Shown in pieces: positions 34,316-43,306 of a stretch of 64,000 nucleotides of DNA (position 1 is its first letter; each line of letters starts with the position of its first letter). The position numbers and the translations under genes were made by a program. Source of the DNA: CBDCCV01 sp965215025 (lineage in GTDB: Bacteria > Bacteroidota > Rhodothermia > Rhodothermales > Salinibacteraceae); contig CBDCCV010000002.1 in the NCBI GenBank assembly GCA_965215025.1, forward strand, positions 558,001 through 622,000. The letters run 5' to 3'. The notes under the pieces were generated by a model. That model did not search any database. It worked only from the letters and a program-made list of their open reading frames with translations, and was not told where the DNA came from.

Positions 34316-34903
34316 ATGAACCGGAATACTTCCCTCTCGAAGCACATCAGCGACATGCTCGCCACGGAGGAGCACATCCTGGAGGCCGTGGTGCGCCAGC
34401 GCGATGACGAGAAGGTCAAGAACAACGTCGAGGTCAACAAGCACATCATCGAGATCGAGCGCGTGCTTAAAGAGCACACCGCCGCGCTCAAGAGCCTGGC
34501 CAAGCAGTACAACGTCAACGCCGAGCCGATAGCCAAGGAGGCCGTGACGAAGCTCCTGGGCATCGCCGCCGGGTTGTACGACAAGATGCGCGGCAAGCAC
34601 CCGCTCTCGCGCGACCTCCGCGACAACTACACGGCCCTGAGCCTGGCCGCGATGGCCTACACGCAGCTCCACACGTACGGCCTGGCCATCGAGGAGCAGA
34701 AGATCGCCACGCTGGCCGAGCAGCACCTCAAAGACCTGACGCCGCTCATGGTCCAGACGAGCAAGCTCCTCCCGAACGTCACCGCGCACGAGATCGCCGA
34801 GCAGAGCGACTTCCCCGTGGACACCTCCGTAGGCAAGCAGGCCACGGACAACACGCAAAAGGCGTGGAGCAAGGACGTGACCGAGAGCGCCGCTACCACG
34901 TAA
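34316..34903 (+). CDS. Putative ferritin-like four-helix protein
   Basis: A 195-residue all-helical protein. Helix 1 holds EEHILEAVVRQ, helix 2 NKHIIEIERVLKEHTAALKSLA, helix 3 AYTQLHTYGLAIEEQ and helix 4 AEQHLKDLTPLM; the spacing of Glu and E-x-x-H pairs is that of ferritin-like/DUF892-type stress proteins. The assignment is from pattern only. ATG at 34316 is preferred over the upstream in-frame start 34262. A strong terminator follows, and the gene appears monocistronic. Confidence 0.55.
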   Translation: MNRNTSLSKHISDMLATEEHILEAVVRQRDDEKVKNNVEVNKHIIEIERVLKEHTAALKSLAKQYNVNAEPIAKEAVTKLLGIAAGLYDKMRGKHPLSRDLRDNYTALSLAAMAYTQLHTYGLAIEEQKIATLAEQHLKDLTPLMVQTSKLLPNVTAHEIAEQSDFPVDTSVGKQATDNTQKAWSKDVTESAATT

Positions 34904-34967
34904 ACTCCGCGCCGCCAGCGCAAGCAACGCGCGCGGCGCATCCGAAGTAGCGGTGTACCCCAAGCGG

Positions 34968-35003
34968 AAGAGGCCGGCTGCCGATGAGGCGGCCGGCCTC
35001 TTT
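34968..35003 (+). terminator. Strong intrinsic terminator after the ferritin-like gene
   Basis: A 15-bp stem, AAGAGGCCGGCTGCC against GGCGGCCGGCCTCTT with one wobble, around loop GATGA, followed by TTT then GCT. It isolates the upstream gene from fabF. Confidence 0.8.
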
Positions 35004-35181
35004 GCTGTGCACGGCGCCTCGGGCCGGCGGCCGCTTTGTGACGGACTTGCCCGTACCCGCGCCGATGCCTACCTTTGAAGCCGCCAGAAAAGCCCGCTCT
35101 ACTTCCCGCTGTCCTTCTGCCTGCCACGGGCGCGGGGGGCGGAATCGACCGGCGTTCCCCGTCTGAAGCAAAACCAAACGC

Positions 35182-36471
35182 ATGACAGAACCTAACGCAT
35201 CGCCGCACACGCGCCCGGCTACGGTGCACCGCGTTGTTGTAACGGGCCTCGGCGCGCTCACGCCCATTGGCCTCTCGGTGGGCGACTTCTGGGAGGGGAT
35301 GATGGCGGGCCGCAGCGGTGCGGCGCCCATCACCTCCTTCGACGCTTCCGGCCTCCCCACGCGCTTCGCCTGCGAACTCAAAGGCTTCGACCCGCTCGAC
35401 CACTTCGAGAAGAAGCACGCCCGCCGCCTCGACCCCTACGCGCGCTACGCCCTCGTGGCTGTCAAAGAAGCGCTCGGCCACGCCGCCCTCGACCCCGGGG
35501 CGCTCTCCGAGGAGGAGCTGGCGCGCATCGGCGTTGTGTTTGGGACGGGGATTGGCGGCTTGCAGCTCTTCGAGGAGCAGACGATCACCTTCCACGAAAA
35601 AGGCGTGCGGCGCATCTCGCCCTTTTTCGTGCCGATGATGATCTCGAACATGGCCGCCGGCCTGATCGCCATGGAGCACAAGCTGCGCGGGCCGAACCAC
35701 GCCGTCGTCTCCGCCTGCGCCACCGGCGGCGACGCCATCGCCAACGCGCTGCTGCTCCTGCGCCTCGGCCACGCCGATGCCATGCTCTGCGGCGGCGCCG
35801 AGGCCGGCATCTCGCCCCTGGGCATCGCCGGCTTCTCGGCCATGCGCGCGCTCTCGACGCGCAACGACGACCCCGCCACCGCCAGCCGCCCCTTCGACAA
35901 GGACCGCGACGGGTTCGTCTCCGGCGAAGGGGCCGGCGCGCTCGTCCTCGAAACGCTCGAGCACGCCACCGCGCGCGGCGCCGAAGTCCTCGCCGAGGTC
36001 GCCGGCGTGGGGATGTCCAGCGATGCCTACCACTACGCCGCCCCCGACCCCGAGGGGCGCGGCGTCACGCTCGCCATGCGGAACGCGCTCGAAGACGCCG
36101 GCCTCCAGCCCATGGACGTGGACTACATCAACATGCACGCCACGTCCACGCCCGTGGGCGACCCGCTCGAATCTGACGCCATCAAGGCCGTCTTCGGCGA
36201 GCACGCCTACCGGATGAGCCTTTCTTCGACGAAGAGCATGACGGGCCACCTCCTCGGCGGCGCCGGCGCCATCGAAGCCATCGCGTCGATCCTGGCCATC
36301 GGCCACGGCCGCATCCCGCCCACGATCAACACGCAAAACCTGGACGAAGGCTGCGACCTCGACTACACGCTCGGCCAGCCGAAGGAGCGCGAGGTAGACG
36401 TGGCCCTCTCGAACGCCTTCGGCTTTGGCGGGCACAACACCACCGTCGTTTTCCGCCGCTTCGAGGGATAA
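35182..36471 (+). CDS. fabF: Beta-ketoacyl-ACP synthase II
   Basis: A 429-residue condensing enzyme of fatty acid elongation. The catalytic Cys is in VVSACATGGD, with His residues in HATSTPVGD and MTGHLLGGAGA and the C-terminal FGFGGHN loop. Length and motifs match FabF. The acpP gene, often directly upstream, is absent here; the 34904-35181 gap is too short and shows no ACP motif. A hotdog thioesterase follows 73 bases downstream. Confidence 0.95.
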   Translation: MTEPNASPHTRPATVHRVVVTGLGALTPIGLSVGDFWEGMMAGRSGAAPITSFDASGLPTRFACELKGFDPLDHFEKKHARRLDPYARYALVAVKEALGHAALDPGALSEEELARIGVVFGTGIGGLQLFEEQTITFHEKGVRRISPFFVPMMISNMAAGLIAMEHKLRGPNHAVVSACATGGDAIANALLLLRLGHADAMLCGGAEAGISPLGIAGFSAMRALSTRNDDPATASRPFDKDRDGFVSGEGAGALVLETLEHATARGAEVLAEVAGVGMSSDAYHYAAPDPEGRGVTLAMRNALEDAGLQPMDVDYINMHATSTPVGDPLESDAIKAVFGEHAYRMSLSSTKSMTGHLLGGAGAIEAIASILAIGHGRIPPTINTQNLDEGCDLDYTLGQPKEREVDVALSNAFGFGGHNTTVVFRRFEG

Positions 36472-36544
36472 GCCGGGCGCGCCGGGCAGTCGCCGGGACC
36501 TGGCTCATCGAATTCCTGCACCACCCAAGACAGGGCGAAAGCGC

Positions 36545-36985
36545 ATGGCAGAAAACGAGCGGCCCGCCGCCGGAGCGAAGAAAAAGCGGCCCGATCCCGT
36601 CGGCGGGTTGGGGCAGCACCTTGGGATCGAGATCCAGGAGGCCTCGGGCGAGCGCGTGGTGGCGACGATGCCTGTGACGCCCGGCCACCACCAGCCGTTC
36701 GGCTACCTGCACGGCGGCGCGAGCGTGGTCCTGGCCGAGACGGTAGCCAGCGTGGGCGCCTACCTCGCCGCGCCCAAGGGGCACGCCGCCTTCGGCATGG
36801 AGATCAACGCCAATCACCTGCGCTCCGTCCGCGAGGGGACGCTCACGGCCACGGGCACGCCGCTTCACACAGGCCGCGCCACGCAGGTCTGGCAGATCGA
36901 CATCCGCGACGAAGCGGGGCGGCGCGTGTGCGTGAGCCGCTGCACGCTCGCCGTCGTCCCCAGCCGGGGGGAGGGGGCGGGGTGA
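36545..36985 (+). CDS. PaaI-type hotdog thioesterase
   Basis: A 146-residue hotdog-fold protein. The catalytic segment is GYLHGGASVVLAETVAS, the HGG...E pattern of the PaaI/EntH/MenI branch of acyl-CoA thioesterases. It could hydrolyse 1,4-dihydroxy-2-naphthoyl-CoA or another acyl-CoA, but the window also encodes a futalosine-pathway MqnA-like protein, which argues against a MenI role. ATG at 36545 is the first in-frame start before a Lys-rich N-terminus. Confidence 0.88.
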   Translation: MAENERPAAGAKKKRPDPVGGLGQHLGIEIQEASGERVVATMPVTPGHHQPFGYLHGGASVVLAETVASVGAYLAAPKGHAAFGMEINANHLRSVREGTLTATGTPLHTGRATQVWQIDIRDEAGRRVCVSRCTLAVVPSRGEGAG

Positions 36986-37043
36986 GCGGCTCAAAGTCCC
37001 CCTTTCGCCCGCTCTTCCTTTCTCAAAACCCTTTCCTCAACCG

Positions 37044-37745
37044 TCAGCTTTCGCGGATGATGCGCAGGCGCTCGGCGGGCGTGAGCGCGTCGGCGTCGGG
37101 TAGGAAGTAGGCCAGCGCCAGGTAGGCGAGAACGAAGGGCGGCCCGCCGGAGAAGAGCGTCGCAAGCACAAACGCGATGCGCACGTGCGTCGGGTCGATC
37201 CCCAGCCGCTCGCCGATGCCGCCGCACACGCCGAAGACTTTGCGGTCGCGTCTCGACTTCGCCAGGCGGCTCGTCTTCTTGAGCTTGGCGTCGAAGGGCG
37301 AGGCCGCGCCCACCTTTTCGCTAAGCGAAGCGCCCAGATCGCCGAGGCGGCTGCGGCGGCGCTTCTTCTCTTTCTTGCGCTTTCTCCGCGCGCGCCGCGG
37401 CGGGCGAGCGGAGAGCACGCCCATCCCGAGGAGCACGATAAGCGTGCCGGCCAGCCACGGCAGCGTAGCCACGAGCCACGTCACGTCGCCGGCCCACAGC
37501 CCTTGCTCTTGCAAGAGGTACACCAGCCCGACGCCGATGAGCGAGAGGCCTGCCACGGTAGGCAGGTTCAGAAAGCGCCGCTGCGGCTCGGCCTCTTCGC
37601 CAAAGAGCATCTGCTCCAGCTCGGCCTCGGAGAGCGCGTCAATCTCTGCGTCGAGCGCCTCGTAGGCATTGGACGCGCCAAGCCCAGAGGCCTCAGCGGC
37701 AGGCGTTTCTGAGAACGGAGCGGTGGGGCGGGAGCATGTTTTCAT
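37044..37745 (-). CDS. PspC-domain membrane protein
   Basis: About 233 residues. The C-terminal ~65 residues are a PspC domain: RKVFGVCGGIGERLGIDPTHVRI followed by a hydrophobic segment. Before it lie two further membrane segments (around GLSLIGVGLVYLL and ATLPWLAGTLIVLLGMGVL) and a strongly basic linker. An acidic N-terminus (EIDALSEAELEQMLFGEE) precedes these. PspC proteins sense envelope stress in enterobacteria; no pspA or pspB is nearby. The start at 37745 is chosen because upstream frame is low-complexity Arg/Pro/Gly. Confidence 0.85.
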   Translation of the reverse strand: MKTCSRPTAPFSETPAAEASGLGASNAYEALDAEIDALSEAELEQMLFGEEAEPQRRFLNLPTVAGLSLIGVGLVYLLQEQGLWAGDVTWLVATLPWLAGTLIVLLGMGVLSARPPRRARRKRKKEKKRRRSRLGDLGASLSEKVGAASPFDAKLKKTSRLAKSRRDRKVFGVCGGIGERLGIDPTHVRIAFVLATLFSGGPPFVLAYLALAYFLPDADALTPAERLRIIRES

Positions 37746-37852
37746 CGGTGCAGCAGAGGTCAATGCGCCGTGAGGGTGGCCGTGTGCAACTCTACCCCCG
37801 CCTACGCCCGGAGGTCCGCCAAAGTTACGCCCGCCGCCCTGCGCCGGTCCGC

Positions 37853-38422
37853 TTAGCGGATGCGGTGCACGCCGTCTTCGGTGACGACGATGGACACGGG
37901 CACGTCGTGCGCCTCGGCCGGCACGCGCCCCAGGTAGCACTTGGCGTAGACGGGGCAGACCGTCGGCGCGCGGAGGCCACGCAGAAAGGCGTCGTAAAAC
38001 CCCGCCCCGTGGCCGATGCGGTGCCCATCGCGCCCCGCGCCAAAGGCAGGCACGATCACCGCGTCGAGTTCAGCGGGCGGAACGGCCTTTGAGCCGGCGG
38101 GTTCGCGCAGCCCCCACGGCCCCTTGCGCAACGCGCGACGTCCGGTGTACAAAAGGTGCCGCATCTGCGGCGCCTCGCCGCCCCGCTCCACTACGGGCAG
38201 CACGACGCGCGTGCCGGCCTCGGCGAGTGCGTCGATGAGCGGGCGCGTGTCCACCTCGCGGCGCTTGGTGAGCGGCCAGTAAGCGTGCACCGTTTTTGCG
38301 CGCTCGATCTCCGGCAGTGCCAGAATGCGCGCCACGATGGCCGCGCTTTTCTCTGCGTATGCTGCTTCGCTGAGCGCGCTACGCCGGGCGCGGAGTTCGG
38401 CGCGGAGTTCGGCCTTCGTCAT
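37853..38422 (-). CDS. 5-formyltetrahydrofolate cyclo-ligase
   Basis: A 189-residue protein of the YgfA/MTHFS family, which uses ATP to convert 5-formyl-THF to 5,10-methenyl-THF. The substrate-binding signature is present as DGHRIGHGAGFYDAFL with the usual preceding VPAFG. The N-terminus TKAELRAELRARRSAL is typical. ATG at 38422 is used; the open frame to 38524 is intergenic repeat-like sequence. It lies upstream of the PspC gene on the same strand. Confidence 0.92.
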   Translation of the reverse strand: MTKAELRAELRARRSALSEAAYAEKSAAIVARILALPEIERAKTVHAYWPLTKRREVDTRPLIDALAEAGTRVVLPVVERGGEAPQMRHLLYTGRRALRKGPWGLREPAGSKAVPPAELDAVIVPAFGAGRDGHRIGHGAGFYDAFLRGLRAPTVCPVYAKCYLGRVPAEAHDVPVSIVVTEDGVHRIR

Positions 38423-38544
38423 CGCGTAAGCGGGGAGATCGCGTGAGATAAGAGCACGGCTGCGCGCCAGACGAAAGCAGCAACGCATCCCCGCAGTTCC
38501 CACTCGCCATTCACCGTTCGCCACTCGCCCGAAAGCAAATTAAC

Positions 38545-38919
38545 ATGAAAGACACGAACGGCGCGGATCGGCTGGAGGCGTTCCAGGCGTATAGAACCCG
38601 CATGAACGCGCGCATCCTGGAGGAGAAAAACCACCTCGGGATCAAGCGGTTCTTCAACCTCGACGAGGCGGCGTACCGCGACGGCGCCCTCGACCGGCGC
38701 ACGAAGGAACTCCTTGGCCTCGTCGCCTCGATGGTGCTGCGCTGCAACGACTGCGTGGACTACCACCTCGACCAGTGCGTGCGCGAGGGCGTGACGGACG
38801 CCGAGCTGGACGACGCTATGAACGTAGCGCTCGTCGTGGGCGGCTCCATCGTGATCCCGCACCTGCGCCACGCCGTCGAGACGGTGGACCTCTTGCGCGA
38901 GCGCGAGACCGGGAACTGA
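38545..38919 (+). CDS. Carboxymuconolactone decarboxylase (AhpD-like) family protein
   Basis: A 124-residue AhpD-like protein. The redox centre is CNDCVDYHLDQC, the C-x2-C-x3-H pattern used by AhpD peroxidases. The helices around it (KELLGLVASMVLRC and AELDDAMNVALVVGG) fit the family. It may act in peroxide defence. It stands alone, divergent from the cyclo-ligase gene. Confidence 0.92.
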   Translation: MKDTNGADRLEAFQAYRTRMNARILEEKNHLGIKRFFNLDEAAYRDGALDRRTKELLGLVASMVLRCNDCVDYHLDQCVREGVTDAELDDAMNVALVVGGSIVIPHLRHAVETVDLLRERETGN

Positions 38920-38994
38920 CGGCGCGTTGCTTTTAAGCGGCGCGGGCGGTACTTTTTCTGTTCTGAGGTCTTGCCGCCTCCCGCGCCGGAAGTC

Positions 38995-39243
38995 ATGCTC
39001 ATCGACACGCTCAAAGTTCAACGCGACCTCACCGCCGCCGGCCTCAACGACCGGCAGGCCGAGGCTATCGTGCACGCCCTCGCCAGCACAGAGGACCGCG
39101 TTGCGACGAAAGAGGACATTGATTCGCTGCGGACAGAACTGCGGGCTGAGATGAACGCGCTTGAGGCGCGCCTCACGCGCAAGATGTATGGCGCCGCCTT
39201 CTTGATCATTACCATCCTCGGCGCACTCAACTTCTTTACCTGA
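38995..39243 (+). CDS. DUF1640-like small coiled-coil membrane protein
   Basis: An 82-residue protein. Residues ~10-30 (AAGLNDRQAEAIVHAL) and the ATKEDIDSLRTELRAEM repeat-like coiled coil match DUF1640/CCDC90-type proteins, with a single C-terminal transmembrane segment (AAFLIITILGALNFF). Such small proteins often occur in clusters of copies; only one is here. Function is unknown. ATG at 38995 is preferred over a TTG at 38971. Confidence 0.75.
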   Translation: MLIDTLKVQRDLTAAGLNDRQAEAIVHALASTEDRVATKEDIDSLRTELRAEMNALEARLTRKMYGAAFLIITILGALNFFT

Positions 39244-39291
39244 TCGGAAGCACGACGGACGCACTGATTTTTAGATCGCACCTTTTCCCTC

Positions 39292-40650
39292 ATGTTTGAA
39301 AGCCTTTCGGACAAGCTCGAAGGCGCCCTGCAATCGGTCAAGGGGCAGGGGCGCATCAATGACCTCAACGTCGCCTCGACGATGCGCGAGATCCGCCGCG
39401 CCCTCCTCGACGCCGACGTCAACTTCCAGGTCGCCCGCGACTTCACCGCGCGCGTCAAGGAAGAAGCCCTCGGCGGCGACGTCCTCAACTCCGTCACGCC
39501 CGGCGACCAGCTTACCAAGATCGTCTACGACGAACTCGTCTATTTCCTCGGCGGCGAGCACGAGGGGATCGAGCTGGCGCCCAATCCGCCCACGGTGATC
39601 CTGGTGGCCGGCCTGCAAGGCTCGGGCAAGACCACGTTCTGCGCCAAGCTCGCGCGGCACTTTCGCAAGAAAGGCCGCGCGCCGCTTTTGGCCGCCGCCG
39701 ACGTGTACCGGCCCGCCGCCGTGGACCAGCTCAAAAAGCTGGCCTCCGAGATCGGCGTGCCCGTCTACTCGATCCTGGACGAAAACGGCGTGCCCGAAAA
39801 AGACGCCGTCCGCGTGGCCGACGAGGCCGTGACCGAGGCGCGCCAGACCGCGCGCGACGTCGTGATCGTGGACACGGCCGGGCGCCTGCACGTGGACGAG
39901 CGCATGATGCAGGAGGTCTCTGACATCAAATCCACGGTGGCGCCGGACGAGATCCTCTTCGTCGTGGACGCGATGACGGGCCAGGACGCCGTCAACACGG
40001 CCAAGGAATTCAACGAGCGCCTCGACTACGACGGCGTGGTCCTCACCAAGCTCGACGGCGACACGCGCGGCGGCGCGGCGCTCTCCATCCGCTCCGTCGT
40101 CGAAAAGCCCATCAAGTTCGCCTCCACGGGCGAGACGCTCGACGCCCTGACCGAGTTCTACCCGGACCGCATGGCGCAGCGCATCTTAGGCATGGGCGAC
40201 GTCGTCTCCTTCGTCGAGCGCGCGCAAGAGGAGTACGACGAGAAGCAGGCCGAGAAGCTCCAGCAGAAGATCCGCTCGGAGAAGTTCGACCTCCAGGACT
40301 TTTACGACCAGCTTCAGAAGATCCAAAACATGGGGTCCTTGAAAGACCTCATGGGCATGATCCCCGGCGTCGGCAAGCAGATCCGCGACCTCGACGTGGA
40401 CGACGACGCCTTTAAGCACATCGAGGCCATCATCCAGTCCATGACGCCGGAGGAGCGCGCCTACCCCGAGATCCTCAACGGGATGCGCCGCCGCCGCATC
40501 GCGCGCGGGAGCGGCACCGAGGTGCGCGACGTGAACCAGCTTTTGAAGCAGTTCCGGCAGATGAAGAAGATGATGAAGACGATGTCGAAGCTCACCGGCA
40601 AAGGCCGCTCGGTAGACCTCCAGGGCCTGATGAGCCGCCTCGGCGGATAA
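39292..40650 (+). CDS. ffh: Signal recognition particle protein Ffh
   Basis: A 452-residue SRP54 GTPase. It has the N domain, the G domain with GLQGSGKTTFCAKLA (G1), DTAGRLHVDE (G3) and TKLDGDTRGGAAL (G4), and the Met-rich M domain (MGSLKDLMGMIPG, MKKMMKTMSKL) that binds signal peptides and 4.5S RNA. It is followed after 62 bases by rpsP-rimM-trmD-rplS, a common bacterial gene order. Confidence 0.97.
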   Translation: MFESLSDKLEGALQSVKGQGRINDLNVASTMREIRRALLDADVNFQVARDFTARVKEEALGGDVLNSVTPGDQLTKIVYDELVYFLGGEHEGIELAPNPPTVILVAGLQGSGKTTFCAKLARHFRKKGRAPLLAAADVYRPAAVDQLKKLASEIGVPVYSILDENGVPEKDAVRVADEAVTEARQTARDVVIVDTAGRLHVDERMMQEVSDIKSTVAPDEILFVVDAMTGQDAVNTAKEFNERLDYDGVVLTKLDGDTRGGAALSIRSVVEKPIKFASTGETLDALTEFYPDRMAQRILGMGDVVSFVERAQEEYDEKQAEKLQQKIRSEKFDLQDFYDQLQKIQNMGSLKDLMGMIPGVGKQIRDLDVDDDAFKHIEAIIQSMTPEERAYPEILNGMRRRRIARGSGTEVRDVNQLLKQFRQMKKMMKTMSKLTGKGRSVDLQGLMSRLGG

Positions 40651-40712
40651 GCCCTTTCCGCATCCGAAAACCGATTCACGCACAGCACCAACCACTAAGC
40701 GAAAAAAGCAAC

Positions 40713-41837
40713 GTGTCTGTCAAACTCCGCCTTCGCCGCATGGGCCGCCGCAAGCGCCCCATCTGGTCCATCGTCGCCACCGACTCGCGCAGCCCGCGCG
40801 ACGGCCGCCACATCGAAGACCTCGGCCGCTACTACCCGCTTCAGCAGCCTGCCCTGGTTGAGATCAACGAGGAGCGCGCGCTTTACTGGCTCGAGCAGGG
40901 CGCGCAGCCCTCGGACACCGTCCGCTCGATGCTCTCGAAGCGCGGGCTGATGCTCGCCCTCGACCTCCGCAAAAAAGGGAAGTCGGACGAGGAGATCCGC
41001 GAGGCCGTCACGCTCTACCGCGAGCGCCACGCCGACAAGGAGGCCACGCAGATCAAGACCACGGCCGCCGACCGCCGCCGCCAGGCCCTCGAGGCTGAGC
41101 GCGAGCGCGTCAAAGCGCTGGAGGCCGAGGAGGCCCAAAAGCGCAAAGAGGAAGAAGAGCGCAAGCGCCAAGAGGCCGAGGCGAAAGCCAAAGCCGAGGC
41201 CGAAGCCAAAGCGCAGCAGGAGGCCGAGGCGAAAGCCGCCGCCGCCGAAGCCGCCACGGCCGAGACTGCGGAAGGCGGCGAGCCGCCCGCAACGGCTGAA
41301 GAGGCGACGTCCGAAGCTGACGAACCCGCCACCGCCGAAGCCACCGCTGCTGACCAAAGCGAAGAGACCGCCGCCGAGACCGCCGTGGCAGGCGACGCGG
41401 AAACCGCTGCCGAGGCTGAGCCGGCTGAAGCTTCCGCAGAAGCGACGGCGCCTGCCGCCAGCGAGACCGCACAGAAAGAAGAGGCGAAAGAAGCCACGGC
41501 CGAAGCCAGCGCCACCACGCCGGCAGAGACAGCAAGCGGAGCAGACCAGAGCGGCGACGAGGCAGGGGCAGCGTCCGGTGACGCAGAGGAGGAAGCCCCC
41601 GCCGCGGAGCAGTCCGCTGCCGGGTCAGTGGTCAAGGCCGCTGCTGGCGTCGCTGGGGCGGTAGCCAAAGCCGCCGGCGCCGCCGCCTCCAAAGCCATCT
41701 CCGGCTCCTCCGAGGCCGACCAGTCCGAGACCGAGGCCGAAGCCGCCGCCCCCGCCGAGGCCAGCGCCGAGGAGAACGCGTCTGACGAAGGCGCCTCTGA
41801 CGAAGCAGAAGACAGCGAAGAAACCAAAGCAGGCTGA
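40713..41837 (+). CDS. rpsP: 30S ribosomal protein S16 with a very long Ala/Glu-rich C-terminal tail
   Basis: Residues 1-82 are a normal S16 (VKLRLRRMGRRKRPIW, DSRSPRDGRHIEDLGRYYP). The frame then continues for about 290 more residues: a charged helical segment (to ~residue 160, repeats of Glu/Lys/Ala), a long Ala/Glu/Thr/Ser-rich acidic stretch, a short hydrophobic Gly/Ala/Val segment near residue 315, and an acidic end. Bacteroidota S16 proteins often carry tails of some tens to about a hundred residues, but 374 in all is exceptional. GTG start after an A-rich sequence, no clear Shine-Dalgarno. rimM starts four bases after the stop, so the tail is probably really translated. Confidence 0.93.
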   Translation: MSVKLRLRRMGRRKRPIWSIVATDSRSPRDGRHIEDLGRYYPLQQPALVEINEERALYWLEQGAQPSDTVRSMLSKRGLMLALDLRKKGKSDEEIREAVTLYRERHADKEATQIKTTAADRRRQALEAERERVKALEAEEAQKRKEEEERKRQEAEAKAKAEAEAKAQQEAEAKAAAAEAATAETAEGGEPPATAEEATSEADEPATAEATAADQSEETAAETAVAGDAETAAEAEPAEASAEATAPAASETAQKEEAKEATAEASATTPAETASGADQSGDEAGAASGDAEEEAPAAEQSAAGSVVKAAAGVAGAVAKAAGAAASKAISGSSEADQSETEAEAAAPAEASAEENASDEGASDEAEDSEETKAG

Positions 41838-41840
41838 CCC

Positions 41841-42410
41841 GTGCCCGAGCCGGCTGTCCCCCCAAGCGACGCCGCCCGCGCGCCGGCGCCTGACGACCTC
41901 TTGCTCGTAGGCCGCGTCGTCAAGGCGCACGGCCTGCGCGGCGAGATCAAGGTCGCGCCCGTGACGGACGACCTCGCCCGCCTCGAAGCGGTCGAGACGC
42001 TTTACCTCGGCCGCGCGCCGGAAGAGGCCGCGCCGCATCCCGTCGCCGCCCTGCGTTTTCAGCAGACGAAGCGCGGCCCGCTCGCCCTTCTTCAGCTTGG
42101 CGACACGGACACGCGCGAGGCCGCCGAGGCGCTGCGCAAGCTGGCCGTCTACGCCGCCGAGGCCGACCTCCCACCGCTCGAAGAAGACGAGGTGTTCATC
42201 CACGACCTCATTGGCCTGGAGGTGGTGAGCGAGGAGGGTGAAGCGGTGGGCACGGTGAAAGACCTGCTTCGGCAGCCCGCGCACGACGTGTACGTCATCG
42301 CCCGCGAGGGTCGCCCGGACGCGCTCGTCCCCGCCGTCGAAGCCTTCGTCGTCGATCTCGACCTCGACGCCGGACGCCTCGTCATCCGCCCCATTGAAGG
42401 ACTTCTTTGA
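41841..42410 (+). CDS. rimM: 16S rRNA processing protein RimM
   Basis: A 189-residue RimM with N-terminal VGRVVKAHGLRGEIKV and C-terminal PRC-barrel-like domain (IHDLIGLEVVSEEG to PAVEAFVVDLDLDAGRLVI). It assists maturation of the 30S head and binds S19. GTG start directly after rpsP. Confidence 0.93.
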   Translation: MPEPAVPPSDAARAPAPDDLLLVGRVVKAHGLRGEIKVAPVTDDLARLEAVETLYLGRAPEEAAPHPVAALRFQQTKRGPLALLQLGDTDTREAAEALRKLAVYAAEADLPPLEEDEVFIHDLIGLEVVSEEGEAVGTVKDLLRQPAHDVYVIAREGRPDALVPAVEAFVVDLDLDAGRLVIRPIEGLL

Positions 42411-42411
42411 G

Positions 42412-42495
42412 TGTGGGCGTGCGGGGGTATGGGAGAGGAAAAGCGTAGATCGAACGCTCTCTCACACGCCCAACCTCCCATACTCCCATACCCAA
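42412..42495. repeat. Inverted repeat between rimM and trmD
   Basis: GGGTATGGGAG on the left is complementary to CTCCCATACTCCC and CCCATACCC on the right. GGGCGTG/CACGCCC also pairs. The same purine-then-pyrimidine layout as other gaps, but inside a ribosomal operon, where it could tune downstream expression. Confidence 0.55.
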
Positions 42496-42498
42496 ACG

Positions 42499-43176
42499 AT
42501 GCGCATCGACCTCATCACGGCGCTGCCGGACATCGTGGAGGGGCCGCTGCGCCAGAGCATCCTGCGGCGCGCGGCGGAGCAGGGCTTGGTCGAGATCCGC
42601 GTGCACGACCTGCGCGACCACGCCACGGGTAAGCATCGGCAGGTTGACGACTACCCCTTCGGCGGCGGGGCGGGGATGGTGCTCATGCCCGAGCCAATCT
42701 TCCGCTGCCTCGACGCCATCCGGGAAAAGGCCGGCACGCCTGACGAGACCATCTACCTCACGCCCGACGGCCAGCGCCTGGACCAGCCGATGGCGAACCG
42801 GCTCTCGATGAAAAGCCACCTTGTCCTCATCGCCGGCCACTACAAAGGCATTGACGAGCGCGTGCGGCAGGCGCTCGTCACGCGCGAGATCTCCATTGGC
42901 GATTACGTCTTGAGCGGAGGCGAGCTGCCGGCGCTCGTCCTCATCGACGCCTTGGTGCGGCTCGTGCCCGGCGTCCTGGGCGACGCCTCCTCTGCGCTGA
43001 CGGACTCGTTTCAGGACGGCCTCCTCGACGCGCCCGTGTACACGCGCCCGGCTGCGTTCCGCGGGATGGAGGTGCCGGCTGTCCTGCGCGCAGGCGACCA
43101 CCGCCGCGTAGCGGCGTGGCGCGACGAGCAACGCCTCCAGCGCACCCGCGAGCGCCGCCCCGATCTGCTCGAGTAG
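42499..43176 (+). CDS. trmD: tRNA (guanine37-N1)-methyltransferase
   Basis: A 225-residue SPOUT methyltransferase that makes m1G37 in tRNA. It shows the knotted cofactor-site motifs GHYKGIDERV and YVLSGGELPALVLIDA, and the N-terminus MRIDLITALPDI. ATG at 42499 is used; the open frame upstream is repeat. Confidence 0.95.
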   Translation: MRIDLITALPDIVEGPLRQSILRRAAEQGLVEIRVHDLRDHATGKHRQVDDYPFGGGAGMVLMPEPIFRCLDAIREKAGTPDETIYLTPDGQRLDQPMANRLSMKSHLVLIAGHYKGIDERVRQALVTREISIGDYVLSGGELPALVLIDALVRLVPGVLGDASSALTDSFQDGLLDAPVYTRPAAFRGMEVPAVLRAGDHRRVAAWRDEQRLQRTRERRPDLLE

Positions 43177-43215
43177 GTCTCCCTGTCCGAGCGTCTTTGG
43201 TGAAGCTTCGTTGTT

Positions 43216-43247
43216 TTGAGGGGCCGGGTGGAAACTCTGCCCCCCAA
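43216..43247 (+). promoter_or_regulatory. Hairpin in the rplS leader
   Basis: TTGAGGGGC (43216-43224) pairs with GCCCCCCAA (43239-43247), one mismatch, across 14 bases, 60 bases before the L19 start. It has no T-run and is followed by A/T-rich sequence and a strong AAGGAGG ribosome site. It could be the start of a structured L19 leader, or the remains of a trmD terminator. Confidence 0.3.
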
Positions 43248-43306
43248 GATCGATTATCATCTCTTCGCTACATAATTTTTCACCTTGAAAATTAAGGAGG
43301 CGCGTC

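Noticed and set aside
34904..35181. acpP gene before fabF
   Set aside because: Gap is mostly terminator and low-complexity sequence; no DSL phosphopantetheine motif.
34657..36435. 592-residue minus-strand ORF
   Set aside because: Runs antisense through fabF and part of the ferritin-like gene; no supporting motif.
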